Shown here: positions 1 through 6,717 of the stretch, one piece after another
Position numbering within the stretch: the first letter of the stretch is position 1
Layout: each line of letters begins with the position of its first letter
Virus record (IMG/VR): IMGVR_UViG_3300024299_000026
Location: 1 to 35,751 of that record
DNA from: a virus
Length of the DNA stretch: 35,751 nt
Reading direction: 5' to 3' (one strand)
The notes under the pieces: generated by a model
The model's input: the letters and a program-made list of their open reading frames with translations, nothing else
The model's database searches: none
Told to the model about the DNA's origin: nothing
Program-made: the position numbers and the translations under genes

Positions 1-8
1 CACTTATT

Positions 9-2519
9 TTAAAAGAAGTCATCAAGTGATACTCTAGATTCTACACTCCAACCAACAGCATCTAATATTGGTAAAATAGGAGCAAGAAAGGTTTTCTCAA
101 ATTGTAGTTCATAGTCTATATACTTCTCCAGTCCAAGTTCTGGTGGTAAATAATCAGGAAATGCTATAACATTTTCCTTAATAGGATTAGGCATTTTCAT
201 ATAACAGAACTTAATTTTTTCACCATTACCAATCAAAGGATATTTAGATTTTAAACCTTTAGCGATAACATGATGATTATAAAGAACCGATCCTCTTACA
301 TGAATTGGTGTTCCTTTCTTATAGATAACTTCAGAATCTTTCCATTTAGTAATATCCGATACACCTCTAGGAAATGATATCTCTTCTGGTTTGAATGTTA
401 AAAATTGATTCTTAAACTTTGCTATGGTGCTCTGAGTATTCTCTTCTGACCCTGTGATAATAACTTTAAACAGATCTTTTAGAGCAGTTCTACATACTGC
501 TGGTGTAGAAGATTTGATTGCTTCAATACCCATAATCTTTAACTTAGGTTCTTTATATTGTACACCTTCATTATTATGGACATTCAATATATACCTTTTC
601 TTTGCTGTCCAGATACCACGATCAGCAATTGCTTCTCTTGACATTTCCATTCTAGGTACAAGACAATTGAACTTCTCAAATAATCCAGCATAAGTTCTTT
701 GCAACATAGGTTCAAACTGATCTCTACAGATTTTATCAATTGCTCCTACTGGATTGTTATCACCCACATATTTCTTCACCAAAGGTGCAAAGTTTACATA
801 GACAGAATCTGTGTCAATAGCAATAACATAATCAACATCTTTAGTGCCAACTATCTTATTCATAAAAGCATTAACAGCTCTTTCAGCCAATCGAATAACC
901 ATTTGACCTGTTAACGTAATCCCTTCAGCAATTCTTAGATCATAATACTTGAAATATCTATTACCGATAGCACCATAAAGAGAGTTCATAAGAATCTTAA
1001 TTGCCATCTGTTGATTCTCATAGATAGAGATATCACGTTCAACACGATACAATTCCTTTTTATTATCTTTGGGTATTGTTTCCTTTTCTTGTTGAGATGC
1101 TAACATCTTTTTCTTGATCAACTTTCGTTCAGCATAATATTCTATAATGATTTTAGGTAGAATGCCTTGTTTATCTTTACGAAAATATACACCATTAGTT
1201 GCTAGAGTATAATCTGGATTTGTATTATAAGCACCATCAAGACACATATCAGGTGTTAAATCTCTTCTATCATTATCAACAATAGTTTCGGGTGACATAT
1301 TCCATTGTGCAATAATGTTTGGATAGAGTGAGTTTAAATCGAATGATACAACCCATTCATGTAATCCAACCATTGGCGATTTAACATAACCACCTGGATA
1401 ATCCTTCTTGATATTATCTTTAGTCGGTTGAGATATAATACCTTTCTTAGAGATGTCACGATATATAATGGATTCCCAGATTCCAGTGGTACCTAAGATA
1501 TCAATGTAATTTACACCACCACGATATGCCATAGTAAATGCAAGGGTAATTAATCCCAACTTATCTTCAAGTCTATCCACAAGTTCTACATCTTTAATGT
1601 TATATTCAATGAACCTTTGATAGTTATTGAGATATAACCCTTGTAGATTTGTGAATTCATCAAAAGAGATTTTACGATCTCCAAGTACTGTATGTGCAAT
1701 ATGATCTAACTTATAGGACTCTTGAGCACCATAGGAATATCCAAGTTTCTTAAATAAATCAAGATAATCTAATTGACTAACACCAGTCAAATCAAAATAT
1801 TGGGTTTCTTTGTTCATCTTTGTTACTGTACGAGGCGAAACTAAACCCCAAGGGGATAACTTCTTAACATAAGATTCATCTAATATACGAAATATTCTAT
1901 TAACAAGGTAAGGTATATCAAAGAACTTAGAATTCCATCCTGTAATCACATCAGGACAATTATCAGGTAATGCCCAATGTGTTAAGAATTTACTTAATAA
2001 ATCTCTTTCATCATTACAGTTCACATAGACTACTTTGTTTTCACAATTAGATGAATCAAATTCCCCCACACCCCAAGTATAATATATGTTATCAATATTG
2101 TTCTTTAGAGTAATTGCCGTGACAGGATATAAAGCATCTTCTGGTTTAGGGAAACCTTCATCAGAATAAACCTCAATATCAATAGTAGATACATTAATCA
2201 TATCTCTATTATATTCTATATCATCTGGAAATTTATCTTGAATAAACTGAGAAATAAAGTTAGAGTTACCATAAAGAGTATTATCAGCACCAGAAACACC
2301 ATCCCACCGATCTTTATAATCTTTGACTTCTCTCATGGAATGGAATTGTATAGGCATAACCTTTGTACCATCAAATGCAACAGCAGTACCATCAGGATCT
2401 TTTTGATACATTACCGGAGCAAACTTTATTCTGTCTTGAAATTTATAACCGTCTTTGTATCCACGATAGAGTAGTTGATTGCCGTAACGACTGACATTGG
2501 TATAGAAAGTATTCTGCAT
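9..2519 (-). CDS. 43: DNA polymerase, family B (T4 gp43-like)
   Basis: Replicative DNA polymerase with 3'-5' proofreading, 836 aa (T4 gp43 is about 900). Exonuclease motifs are seen: Exo I DIE (D114, E116), Exo II FFDIPYL (D201) and Exo III YNIKDVELVD (D310). Polymerase motif A is SFDLNSLYPNII (D394), motif B is KILMNSLYGAIGN (about 508-520) and motif C is DTDS (D569, D571). The C-terminus ends in SLDDFF, which looks like the clamp-binding tail by which gp43 docks on gp45. The ATG at 2519 follows a consensus promoter at 2548-2576 and is the last gene in the window in transcription order. It acts with gp45, gp44/62 and RegA encoded upstream. All catalytic residues are present, so it should be active. 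Confidence 0.98.
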   Translation of the reverse strand: MQNTFYTNVSRYGNQLLYRGYKDGYKFQDRIKFAPVMYQKDPDGTAVAFDGTKVMPIQFHSMREVKDYKDRWDGVSGADNTLYGNSNFISQFIQDKFPDDIEYNRDMINVSTIDIEVYSDEGFPKPEDALYPVTAITLKNNIDNIYYTWGVGEFDSSNCENKVVYVNCNDERDLLSKFLTHWALPDNCPDVITGWNSKFFDIPYLVNRIFRILDESYVKKLSPWGLVSPRTVTKMNKETQYFDLTGVSQLDYLDLFKKLGYSYGAQESYKLDHIAHTVLGDRKISFDEFTNLQGLYLNNYQRFIEYNIKDVELVDRLEDKLGLITLAFTMAYRGGVNYIDILGTTGIWESIIYRDISKKGIISQPTKDNIKKDYPGGYVKSPMVGLHEWVVSFDLNSLYPNIIAQWNMSPETIVDNDRRDLTPDMCLDGAYNTNPDYTLATNGVYFRKDKQGILPKIIIEYYAERKLIKKKMLASQQEKETIPKDNKKELYRVERDISIYENQQMAIKILMNSLYGAIGNRYFKYYDLRIAEGITLTGQMVIRLAERAVNAFMNKIVGTKDVDYVIAIDTDSVYVNFAPLVKKYVGDNNPVGAIDKICRDQFEPMLQRTYAGLFEKFNCLVPRMEMSREAIADRGIWTAKKRYILNVHNNEGVQYKEPKLKIMGIEAIKSSTPAVCRTALKDLFKVIITGSEENTQSTIAKFKNQFLTFKPEEISFPRGVSDITKWKDSEVIYKKGTPIHVRGSVLYNHHVIAKGLKSKYPLIGNGEKIKFCYMKMPNPIKENVIAFPDYLPPELGLEKYIDYELQFEKTFLAPILPILDAVGWSVESRVSLDDFF

Positions 2520-2547
2520 TGATTCCTCACTTGTTCATAATATAGGT

Positions 2548-2576
2548 ATTATAACATACATTTTATTGTATGTCAA
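2548..2576 (-). promoter_or_regulatory. Sigma-70-type promoter for gene 43 with palindromic spacer
   Basis: On the minus strand TTGACA (2571-2576) is separated by 17 bp from TATAAT (2548-2553), about 30 nt before the gene 43 start. The spacer holds an inverted repeat, ACATACA (2554-2560) against TGTATGT (2567-2573). A closely similar element lies before gene 44, so an operator or regulator site is plausible. Confidence 0.8.
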
Positions 2577-2617
2577 CAGGTGTACAAAAGGAATGTACAC
2601 CGTTTTACATTAGTTCT

Positions 2618-2896
2618 TTACACAATAATACTTGGAGTTGGTGCATAGATTTTAGAGAAGAGTGATTTATATTTTTCGACTAATCCCTCAACTGCTGTTG
2701 TGACAAATAGAACATGCTCTTTTTTGATTTCCGTGTCATCATTTTCAATGGTGGAATAGGGCATGAATGCCATTAAACCAATTCCATTTTCTGATGGAAC
2801 AATAAGCATAGGTTCTTTAATTATCCATCCAGTGTCTGTTTCAGTTGCTTCACAAAGGATTTCTTCGTGACTTAGTAATCTTAGTATTTTTATCAT
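2618..2896 (-). CDS. Sm-like small phage protein (copy 1)
   Basis: A 92-aa protein of the type common in marine T4-like phages. It opens with IKILRLLSHEEILCEA, then a run of short beta-strands and a conserved-looking GIGLMAFMPYS centre (about residues 39-49). The layout (R/KxIRLxxGEEV, then a PFMP-type motif, then a VxF strand) resembles the 114-aa product at 14781-15125, so the two look like distant paralogues. I infer an Sm/LSm-like small beta-barrel, which would suggest RNA or protein binding; this is not proven. It sits alone between the Hsp20 terminator and gene 43. No good Shine-Dalgarno precedes the ATG. Confidence 0.6.
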   Translation of the reverse strand: MIKILRLLSHEEILCEATETDTGWIIKEPMLIVPSENGIGLMAFMPYSTIENDDTEIKKEHVLFVTTAVEGLVEKYKSLFSKIYAPTPSIIV

Positions 2897-2921
2897 AATT
2901 TAATTTTAAAGGTTAATTCAT

Positions 2922-2948
2922 AAAAAAAGGGAAGATTGCTCTTCCCTT
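2922..2948 (-). terminator. Rho-independent terminator after Hsp20
   Basis: On the minus strand a 9-bp perfect stem (AAGGGAAGA / TCTTCCCTT, loop of 4) runs into seven T residues. It lies 34 nt past the Hsp20 stop and before the Sm-like gene. Confidence 0.9.
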
Positions 2949-2981
2949 CGAGGTAGTATTTTATCTATCTATAAATTGGTT

Positions 2982-3425
2982 TTATTTAGATTCGGTTAAG
3001 AACTGTGCTTTACCAATAGGGATAGATTTGGGTTGCATTTCTTCAGGAACAATAACATCTAAGGTAATAATTAAAATACCATCAATAATATCAGCCTCCG
3101 ATACTTCAACATAGTCGGAAAGTCTGAATTTCTTATTAAATTTCTTAGTAGAGATACCTCGGTGGATATATTCAAACGATTCATCATTTGATTTATCTGA
3201 ATCGCCAGAGATAGTGAGGGTACGATCTTCAACAGATATAGACAGTTCGTCTTGATTAAATCCTGCAACAGCAAGTTCAATCTTATATTTTGTTTCAGAT
3301 ATCTTTTTAAGATTATGTGGTGGGTAATGATTTTCGGAACTTCTTGTAATTGCTTGCATATCTGATAAAAGACTATCCAAACCAACAAAAGATGAACGTG
3401 GGAACATTGTGTTTAATTGTGTCAT
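2982..3425 (-). CDS. hsp20: Small heat-shock protein Hsp20 (alpha-crystallin family)
   Basis: An ATP-independent holdase chaperone of 147 aa. The alpha-crystallin domain runs from about residue 46 to 130, with the strands YKIELAVAGFNQDELSISVE and RTLTISG and a C-terminal DGILIITL strand. The short C-terminal tail contains a KSIPIGKAQ stretch holding an IPI-type I-x-I motif used in oligomer contacts. Hsp20 genes are typical of marine T4-like phages. AGGAGG lies 7 nt before the ATG. A TATAAATA late promoter (3493-3500) and its own terminator (2922-2948) make it a late single-gene transcript, fitting a role in folding or assembling virion proteins, though that role is inference. Confidence 0.93.
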   Translation of the reverse strand: MTQLNTMFPRSSFVGLDSLLSDMQAITRSSENHYPPHNLKKISETKYKIELAVAGFNQDELSISVEDRTLTISGDSDKSNDESFEYIHRGISTKKFNKKFRLSDYVEVSEADIIDGILIITLDVIVPEEMQPKSIPIGKAQFLTESK

Positions 3426-3465
3426 AAAATGACCTCCTAGTATTAAGCAAGGGTTATAGTAAAAT

Positions 3466-3500
3466 GAATCCAGACAATCTGCGATTCAAGTTTATTTATA
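3466..3500 (-). promoter_or_regulatory. Late promoter plus 5' hairpin for hsp20
   Basis: TATAAATA on the minus strand at 3493-3500 is the T4 late-promoter consensus. Just downstream, 3466-3487 can fold into a 9-bp stem (GAATC then CAGA paired with TCTG then GATTC, one bulged base, 3-nt loop), starting at about the expected +1. Confidence 0.75.
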
Positions 3501-3505
3501 TCAGA

Positions 3506-3772
3506 TTAATTTCTTAGTAAAATATCAACTATTATCGATCCAACAGTATCATGATAATGTGGGTTATGTCGTCTATGATAATTTCTATGATAATTTCCAT
3601 TATAATTATACCTCACAACATGTCTATGATTATGATGATTATTATGTTGCTTTCGTATCAAATATTCATTCCAATTTTTATTAACCATATATTGACTTTC
3701 AGTGTAATGTTCATGGTGTGCTAGAACATTAGTAGAAAATATCAACATAAGTATTGTAAGTGTTTTCATCAT
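3506..3772 (-). CDS. Exported histidine-rich small protein
   Basis: An 88-aa protein with a classical signal peptide: MMK, then a hydrophobic core, then cleavage predicted after NVLA (residue 18). The mature part begins HHEH and holds 13 histidines in about 70 residues, many in HNNHHNHRH and NYHRNYHRRHNPHYH clusters with Asn, Tyr and Arg. This composition suggests metal binding (Zn, Ni, Cu or Fe) in the periplasm, by inference only. GGAGG lies 5 nt before the ATG, which overlaps the stop of the 47-aa gene upstream (ATGA). I do not recognise a family. Confidence 0.75.
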   Translation of the reverse strand: MMKTLTILMLIFSTNVLAHHEHYTESQYMVNKNWNEYLIRKQHNNHHNHRHVVRYNYNGNYHRNYHRRHNPHYHDTVGSIIVDILLRN

Positions 3773-3912
3773 ATAGCCTCCAAATAAATTCTATTACAAG
3801 TTAAATCAAACATACTTCGAGTTTTCATGACCCATTTACTGGCATCATGGCCGTTACAAAAGTATGCCTGACAAACCCCATTAATAAAAACTTTATATCT
3901 AAATTTCATCAT
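3769..3912 (-). CDS. Small hypothetical protein, 47 aa
   Basis: A short ORF between the 62-aa gene (2-nt gap) and the His-rich gene (4-nt ATGA overlap), packed the way real phage genes are. It starts MMKFRYKVFINGVCQAYF and has three cysteines and a tryptophan. A second ATG at 3909 is an equal start candidate. No Shine-Dalgarno is seen, so it probably relies on translational coupling. The first strands look like a small beta-hairpin domain. Function unknown. Confidence 0.6.
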   Translation of the reverse strand: MMKFRYKVFINGVCQAYFCNGHDASKWVMKTRSMFDLTCNRIYLEAI

Positions 3913-3914
3913 GA

Positions 3915-4103
3915 TTAACAAGAAAATGAAAAGGATGATATTGTATTCAATTTATATCCTCGTTCTTTAAGATATGTAACACATTTACGTTTTGCATTTT
4001 TTAAAGTATAATCAGAGAAGTATACCTTCTCATCTTCTGGAAGGTATACTTTAAACGTTATTACACCGTTCTCATCAATCTTTTCTGCATTTACTAATTT
4101 CAT
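3915..4103 (-). CDS. Small hypothetical protein, 62 aa
   Basis: A 62-aa protein starting MKLVNAEKIDENGVITFKV and ending in a basic then Ser/Phe-rich tail. The pattern (two short strands, KNAKRKCVTYLKERGYKL helix, final strand) suggests a compact alpha/beta domain. AGGAAA precedes the ATG. It is the first gene after the promoter at 4138-4166 and heads the small operon 62 aa - 47 aa - His-rich protein. Family not recognised. Confidence 0.7.
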   Translation of the reverse strand: MKLVNAEKIDENGVITFKVYLPEDEKVYFSDYTLKNAKRKCVTYLKERGYKLNTISSFSFSC

Positions 4104-4137
4104 AATATATTTCCTGTATTTCTCAAAAGTAAGACTA

Positions 4138-4166
4138 ATTATACCTTATCTAGTGCTAGATGTCAA
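4138..4166 (-). promoter_or_regulatory. Sigma-70-type promoter, class 1 module
   Basis: Minus-strand TTGACA (4161-4166), 17 bp, TATAAT (4138-4143), followed by AGTCTTACTTTT. The whole stretch from about 4111 to 4168 is repeated with few changes at about 10034-10091. Confidence 0.85.
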
Positions 4167-4263
4167 CACTTATTTTTAGAATATTTTTAAAAATTGTCAC
4201 TATCCAAGTAATAATTGATATCGAAGAAAGTAGTAGTAGTAAATATTTAAACATTTCAGTTTT

Positions 4264-4494
4264 CTATAGATATTTTCCTAACTCAGATTGTTTTTCAAGT
4301 TTTAGTATCTGTTTCCATATTTTAAGTTCTTTAGATTTATCAATTTTAGAAGAAGCAAGATCTTCGTCACTTAACTCTTCTAATGCTGAAATGATACTGA
4401 ACATACCAGAAGAATCATAATAAGCAGATTTCACAGAACTAAGATCTGGAGTTTTAGCCTCTTTTAGAGTTTTAATTGTTTCTTTGTACAACAT
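4264..4494 (-). CDS. Small hypothetical protein, 76 aa
   Basis: A mostly helical, highly charged 76-aa protein rich in Lys, Glu and Ser (ELSDEDLASSKIDKSKELK, then KQILKLEKQSEL), possibly a short coiled coil. It is a single gene behind its own promoter at 4528-4557. An AAAAGGAAC-type Shine-Dalgarno precedes the ATG. No recognisable family; the early-type promoter suggests an early accessory function. Confidence 0.65.
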   Translation of the reverse strand: MLYKETIKTLKEAKTPDLSSVKSAYYDSSGMFSIISALEELSDEDLASSKIDKSKELKIWKQILKLEKQSELGKYL

Positions 4495-4527
4495 TATTGT
4501 TCCTTTTTAATTTTTAAAGTAAGATTC

Positions 4528-4557
4528 ATTATAGCATGGTGTTGACTTCCTTGTCAA
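4528..4557 (-). promoter_or_regulatory. Sigma-70-type promoter for 76-aa gene
   Basis: Minus-strand TTGACA (4552-4557), 18 bp, TATAAT (4528-4533), followed by a class-1-like AATCTTACTTT. Confidence 0.8.
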
Positions 4558-4580
4558 CCTTCATTTTTCAAATAAATGAA

Positions 4581-4979
4581 TTATTTTGAAACACATCCAG
4601 CAATAGCAGGACCGAAACCATCACAGTATACTAGAGGCACTTGTCTGAAATATACAGCAGGAGCAGGATCAACTAACTCTAGTGTAATATCCACTAAACC
4701 TTGTACACCTATAGCATCAAGGGACTCATCCACTAATACCATCAATGCACAATCATCAAGCAGATATGCTCGGTTAGTGTCAATCTCACTTTCTATCGAT
4801 GTAAAGTAAACACCCGTTAGACTGTCTACATTGTTGCATCTGTATTCCCAATAATATTGAGACTCAGAGTCTGGACTTACAAAACCCGATCCAGTTGTGT
4901 AGTGGTTAACTTTGGTATGGTTAGCACTAGCAGATGCTATTGATAGTGCAAGTAGTAGTGTTACGTGTAATATTTTCAT
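4581..4979 (-). CDS. Exported cysteine-containing protein, 132 aa
   Basis: Starts MKILHVTLLLALSIASASAN, a signal peptide with a likely cleavage site after ASA (residues 17-19). The mature part is about 113 aa, acidic, beta-rich, with five cysteines (RCNN, DDCAL, VYCDGF, AGCVSK and a signal-adjacent context without Cys), so disulfides in the periplasm are possible. It has no match I recognise. It has its own promoter at 5029-5057 with a hairpin at the expected transcript start. It lies among several other exported products, suggesting an envelope-directed role during infection (inference). Confidence 0.72.
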   Translation of the reverse strand: MKILHVTLLLALSIASASANHTKVNHYTTGSGFVSPDSESQYYWEYRCNNVDSLTGVYFTSIESEIDTNRAYLLDDCALMVLVDESLDAIGVQGLVDITLELVDPAPAVYFRQVPLVYCDGFGPAIAGCVSK

Positions 4980-5009
4980 TCTTAATGTTCTCGATTTTAG
5001 TTTAAAATT

Positions 5010-5057
5010 GGACTTTTAGAAGTCCGTTATTATAATATAGATCATATCAGTTGTTAA
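5010..5057 (-). promoter_or_regulatory. Promoter with hairpin at transcript start
   Basis: Minus-strand TTAACA (5052-5057), 17 bp, TATAAT (5029-5034). Immediately downstream a perfect palindrome, GGACTT-TTAG-AAGTCC on the plus strand (5010-5025), covers the expected +1 region. It could be an operator or a 5' mRNA-stabilising stem. Confidence 0.65.
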
Positions 5058-5518
5058 GGGTTATTTAAATCACACCAAGATTCTTTTTTCTTGCCATAAT
5101 ATTCACGAGCATAACCTTTTTCTAGTAACATCATTCTAAGACTTTTACCATCTAGGAGGATATCACCCAAAACTCGTCCTCCATATTTATCCCATTTTAT
5201 AATAGCGACTCGTTGAACTTTACTTTCTTTGATCATTTTTTTAGTGAAGTTGCTTGCTTCTTCACCATGCCGTGCTTCGGTTTCGCATTCTGCTCTCCAA
5301 CTCTTTTCAGGAGTATCAACACCAAACACTCGAATCGATAATTCTTGTTTCAATGGTGCGGGTAGAAAGTTTGCTTCAAATGCAACAGTATCTCCATCAA
5401 TTACTCTTGTGATTTTGTAGTCATATATAGCAGCAACTTTCTCTTTAGCAAATGCCAAAGGATTTATCACTAGTTTCATAACTATCATTAATCCTAGTAA
5501 TATTTTTACACTTCTCAT
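5054..5518 (-). CDS. Exported thermonuclease-like (SNase) nuclease
   Basis: Staphylococcal-nuclease-fold Ca-dependent nuclease, 154 aa. Residues 1-24 form a signal peptide (cleavage after LAFA). Catalytic residues of the family are present: D41 in VIDGDTV, R63, D68 and E71 in IRVFGVDTPE, and R115 in DKYGGRVLGDI. Two cysteines (C78, C148) could form a disulfide. The mature enzyme is expected in the periplasm or outside the cell. Possible roles are degrading incoming foreign DNA, scavenging nucleotides, or clearing DNA at lysis; the sequence does not say which. The gene stands alone after a 172-nt gap in which I see only weak promoter-like A+T blocks. Confidence 0.9.
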   Translation of the reverse strand: MRSVKILLGLMIVMKLVINPLAFAKEKVAAIYDYKITRVIDGDTVAFEANFLPAPLKQELSIRVFGVDTPEKSWRAECETEARHGEEASNFTKKMIKESKVQRVAIIKWDKYGGRVLGDILLDGKSLRMMLLEKGYAREYYGKKKESWCDLNNP

Positions 5519-5690
5519 ACCGTACCCACATTTAAACGATTTTAACCTTTATAAGTCATTGATTACTAACATGAATAATAGTGCTATTTTCACTTAATAT
5601 TGTTATTGATGCAATGATACCTATTAGTTCTAGTTATAATGCATTTTAAACGATTATAATATATAACATGTTGAAACTATTGTAGTTTTA

Positions 5691-5930
5691 TTACAAAGTA
5701 ACCCAACCGGTTTCAGTTAAAACCTTAACAGGATCATTAGTTTCTATCCAGACTCTAGCACCACAAGAAAGTGGTTTATCTTTACTATAAACAACTTTCC
5801 CATTAATAAAATCTGCTTCATACCCATATATATTATCTTTATATGTTTTACAGGTAATGACAGGATTATTTTGATCCCTGTTATTATTAGATTTTATCAC
5901 ATGTTGGTTGATATGTATTATACGTTTCAT
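5691..5930 (-). CDS. Hypothetical protein, 79 aa, after regA
   Basis: A 79-aa basic, beta-rich protein that starts 2 nt after the regA stop, so it is the last gene of the 45-44-62-regA cluster. It opens MKRIIHINQHVIKSN and ends KVLTETGWVTL, with central strands GYEADFINGKVVYS and GARVWIETND. I do not recognise the family. Co-transcription with regA suggests early/middle expression. Confidence 0.7.
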   Translation of the reverse strand: MKRIIHINQHVIKSNNNRDQNNPVITCKTYKDNIYGYEADFINGKVVYSKDKPLSCGARVWIETNDPVKVLTETGWVTL

Positions 5931-5932
5931 AA

Positions 5933-6352
5933 TTAATGAACAGTTCCTATATTATATTTTGGACTTAGTTCCCATTCAGATTTTTCTTTATGTGATATTA
6001 CTTTGATTTGTCTTAGAGGTGCAACATCAGTAGCAGTGGCAGGGTTTACCATAGAAATCAAACCCCAATCTGATAATAGTGTAGCAACTGTGTTACGTCT
6101 TTGTAAATCATTCACGGATAGATTAGATGGTTTAGCATCTAAAATAAACAATTCTTTAAAATGAACAATGAAATATCTACCTTGCTTATGTAAAATATGA
6201 CAAGACTGATATAAGATTTTATCTCTTCTTGAAGCAACACCAATACGTGTTAAAGTTTCTCTAACTTTCAAAAAATCATCTGGTTCATTCAAAGTGATTT
6301 CCAGCATCATCTCTGGAGTCCAATCCTGTACTTCTGTATTATTATTTTCCAC
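5933..6352 (-). CDS. regA: RegA translational repressor
   Basis: RegA binds the start regions of early phage mRNAs and represses their translation. T4-like signatures are clear: LNEPDDFLKVRETLTRIGVA, DKILYQSCHIL, GRYFIVHFKELF, LLSDWGLI and WELSPKYNIGT. The protein is 139 aa against 122 in T4. The extra residues are at the N-terminus: a GTG start at 6352 (AAGGA 9 nt upstream) adds about 15 residues before the MLEITLNEP that aligns with the T4 start. ATGs at 6310 and 6307 are alternatives without a well-spaced Shine-Dalgarno. The GTG start overlaps the gp62 stop by 11 nt, which fits coupling. Confidence 0.95.
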   Translation of the reverse strand: MENNNTEVQDWTPEMMLEITLNEPDDFLKVRETLTRIGVASRRDKILYQSCHILHKQGRYFIVHFKELFILDAKPSNLSVNDLQRRNTVATLLSDWGLISMVNPATATDVAPLRQIKVISHKEKSEWELSPKYNIGTVH

Positions 6353-6716
6353 CTTTAAATATCCTTAATTTCAATTCATCAATTTGACTATTTGATAGAA
6401 GCGGAATAACCTTTCTTGCCTTATCAGCAGAATAACCATAATATTCCATAACAACTTCTAATGCTTCAGATTCAGTTTCCTTTCCCCATTTAGAGAACCT
6501 TTTCCGTTTCCTAATTGTATTTAGGAGGAAATCGAACTGAAGTTTATTATCAAGTTTGTGATATTTATTCATTTCATTGGCATAAAGAATGGTATCATTG
6601 AAGTACGATAATGAACGATTTATAACAAATGAGTTATATTCCTTTTCAGTTAACGCATCAACGATAAGATTTTTTTTGGTTTTGTTAATAGCCGTTACAA
6701 AATCATATGGATTCAT
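6342..6716 (-). CDS. 62: Clamp-loader small subunit (gp62)
   Basis: The 124-aa partner of gp44 in the ATP-driven loader that opens and places the gp45 clamp. It is shorter than T4 gp62 (187 aa), as in marine T4-like phages. Recognition rests on position (1 nt after the gp44 stop and before regA) and on MNPYDFVTAIN, a helical middle with RKRKRFSKWGK, and the C-terminal YGYSADKARKVIPLLS. It has no ATPase motif, as expected for this subunit. Confidence 0.88.
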   Translation of the reverse strand: MNPYDFVTAINKTKKNLIVDALTEKEYNSFVINRSLSYFNDTILYANEMNKYHKLDNKLQFDFLLNTIRKRKRFSKWGKETESEALEVVMEYYGYSADKARKVIPLLSNSQIDELKLRIFKGGK

Positions 6717-6717
6717 A

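Noticed and set aside
5519-5690. Gene or RNA in the largest gap before the SNase gene
   Set aside because: Only tiny ORFs of a few codons and TATAAT-like blocks without a fitting -35; no stable stem or tRNA-like fold seen.
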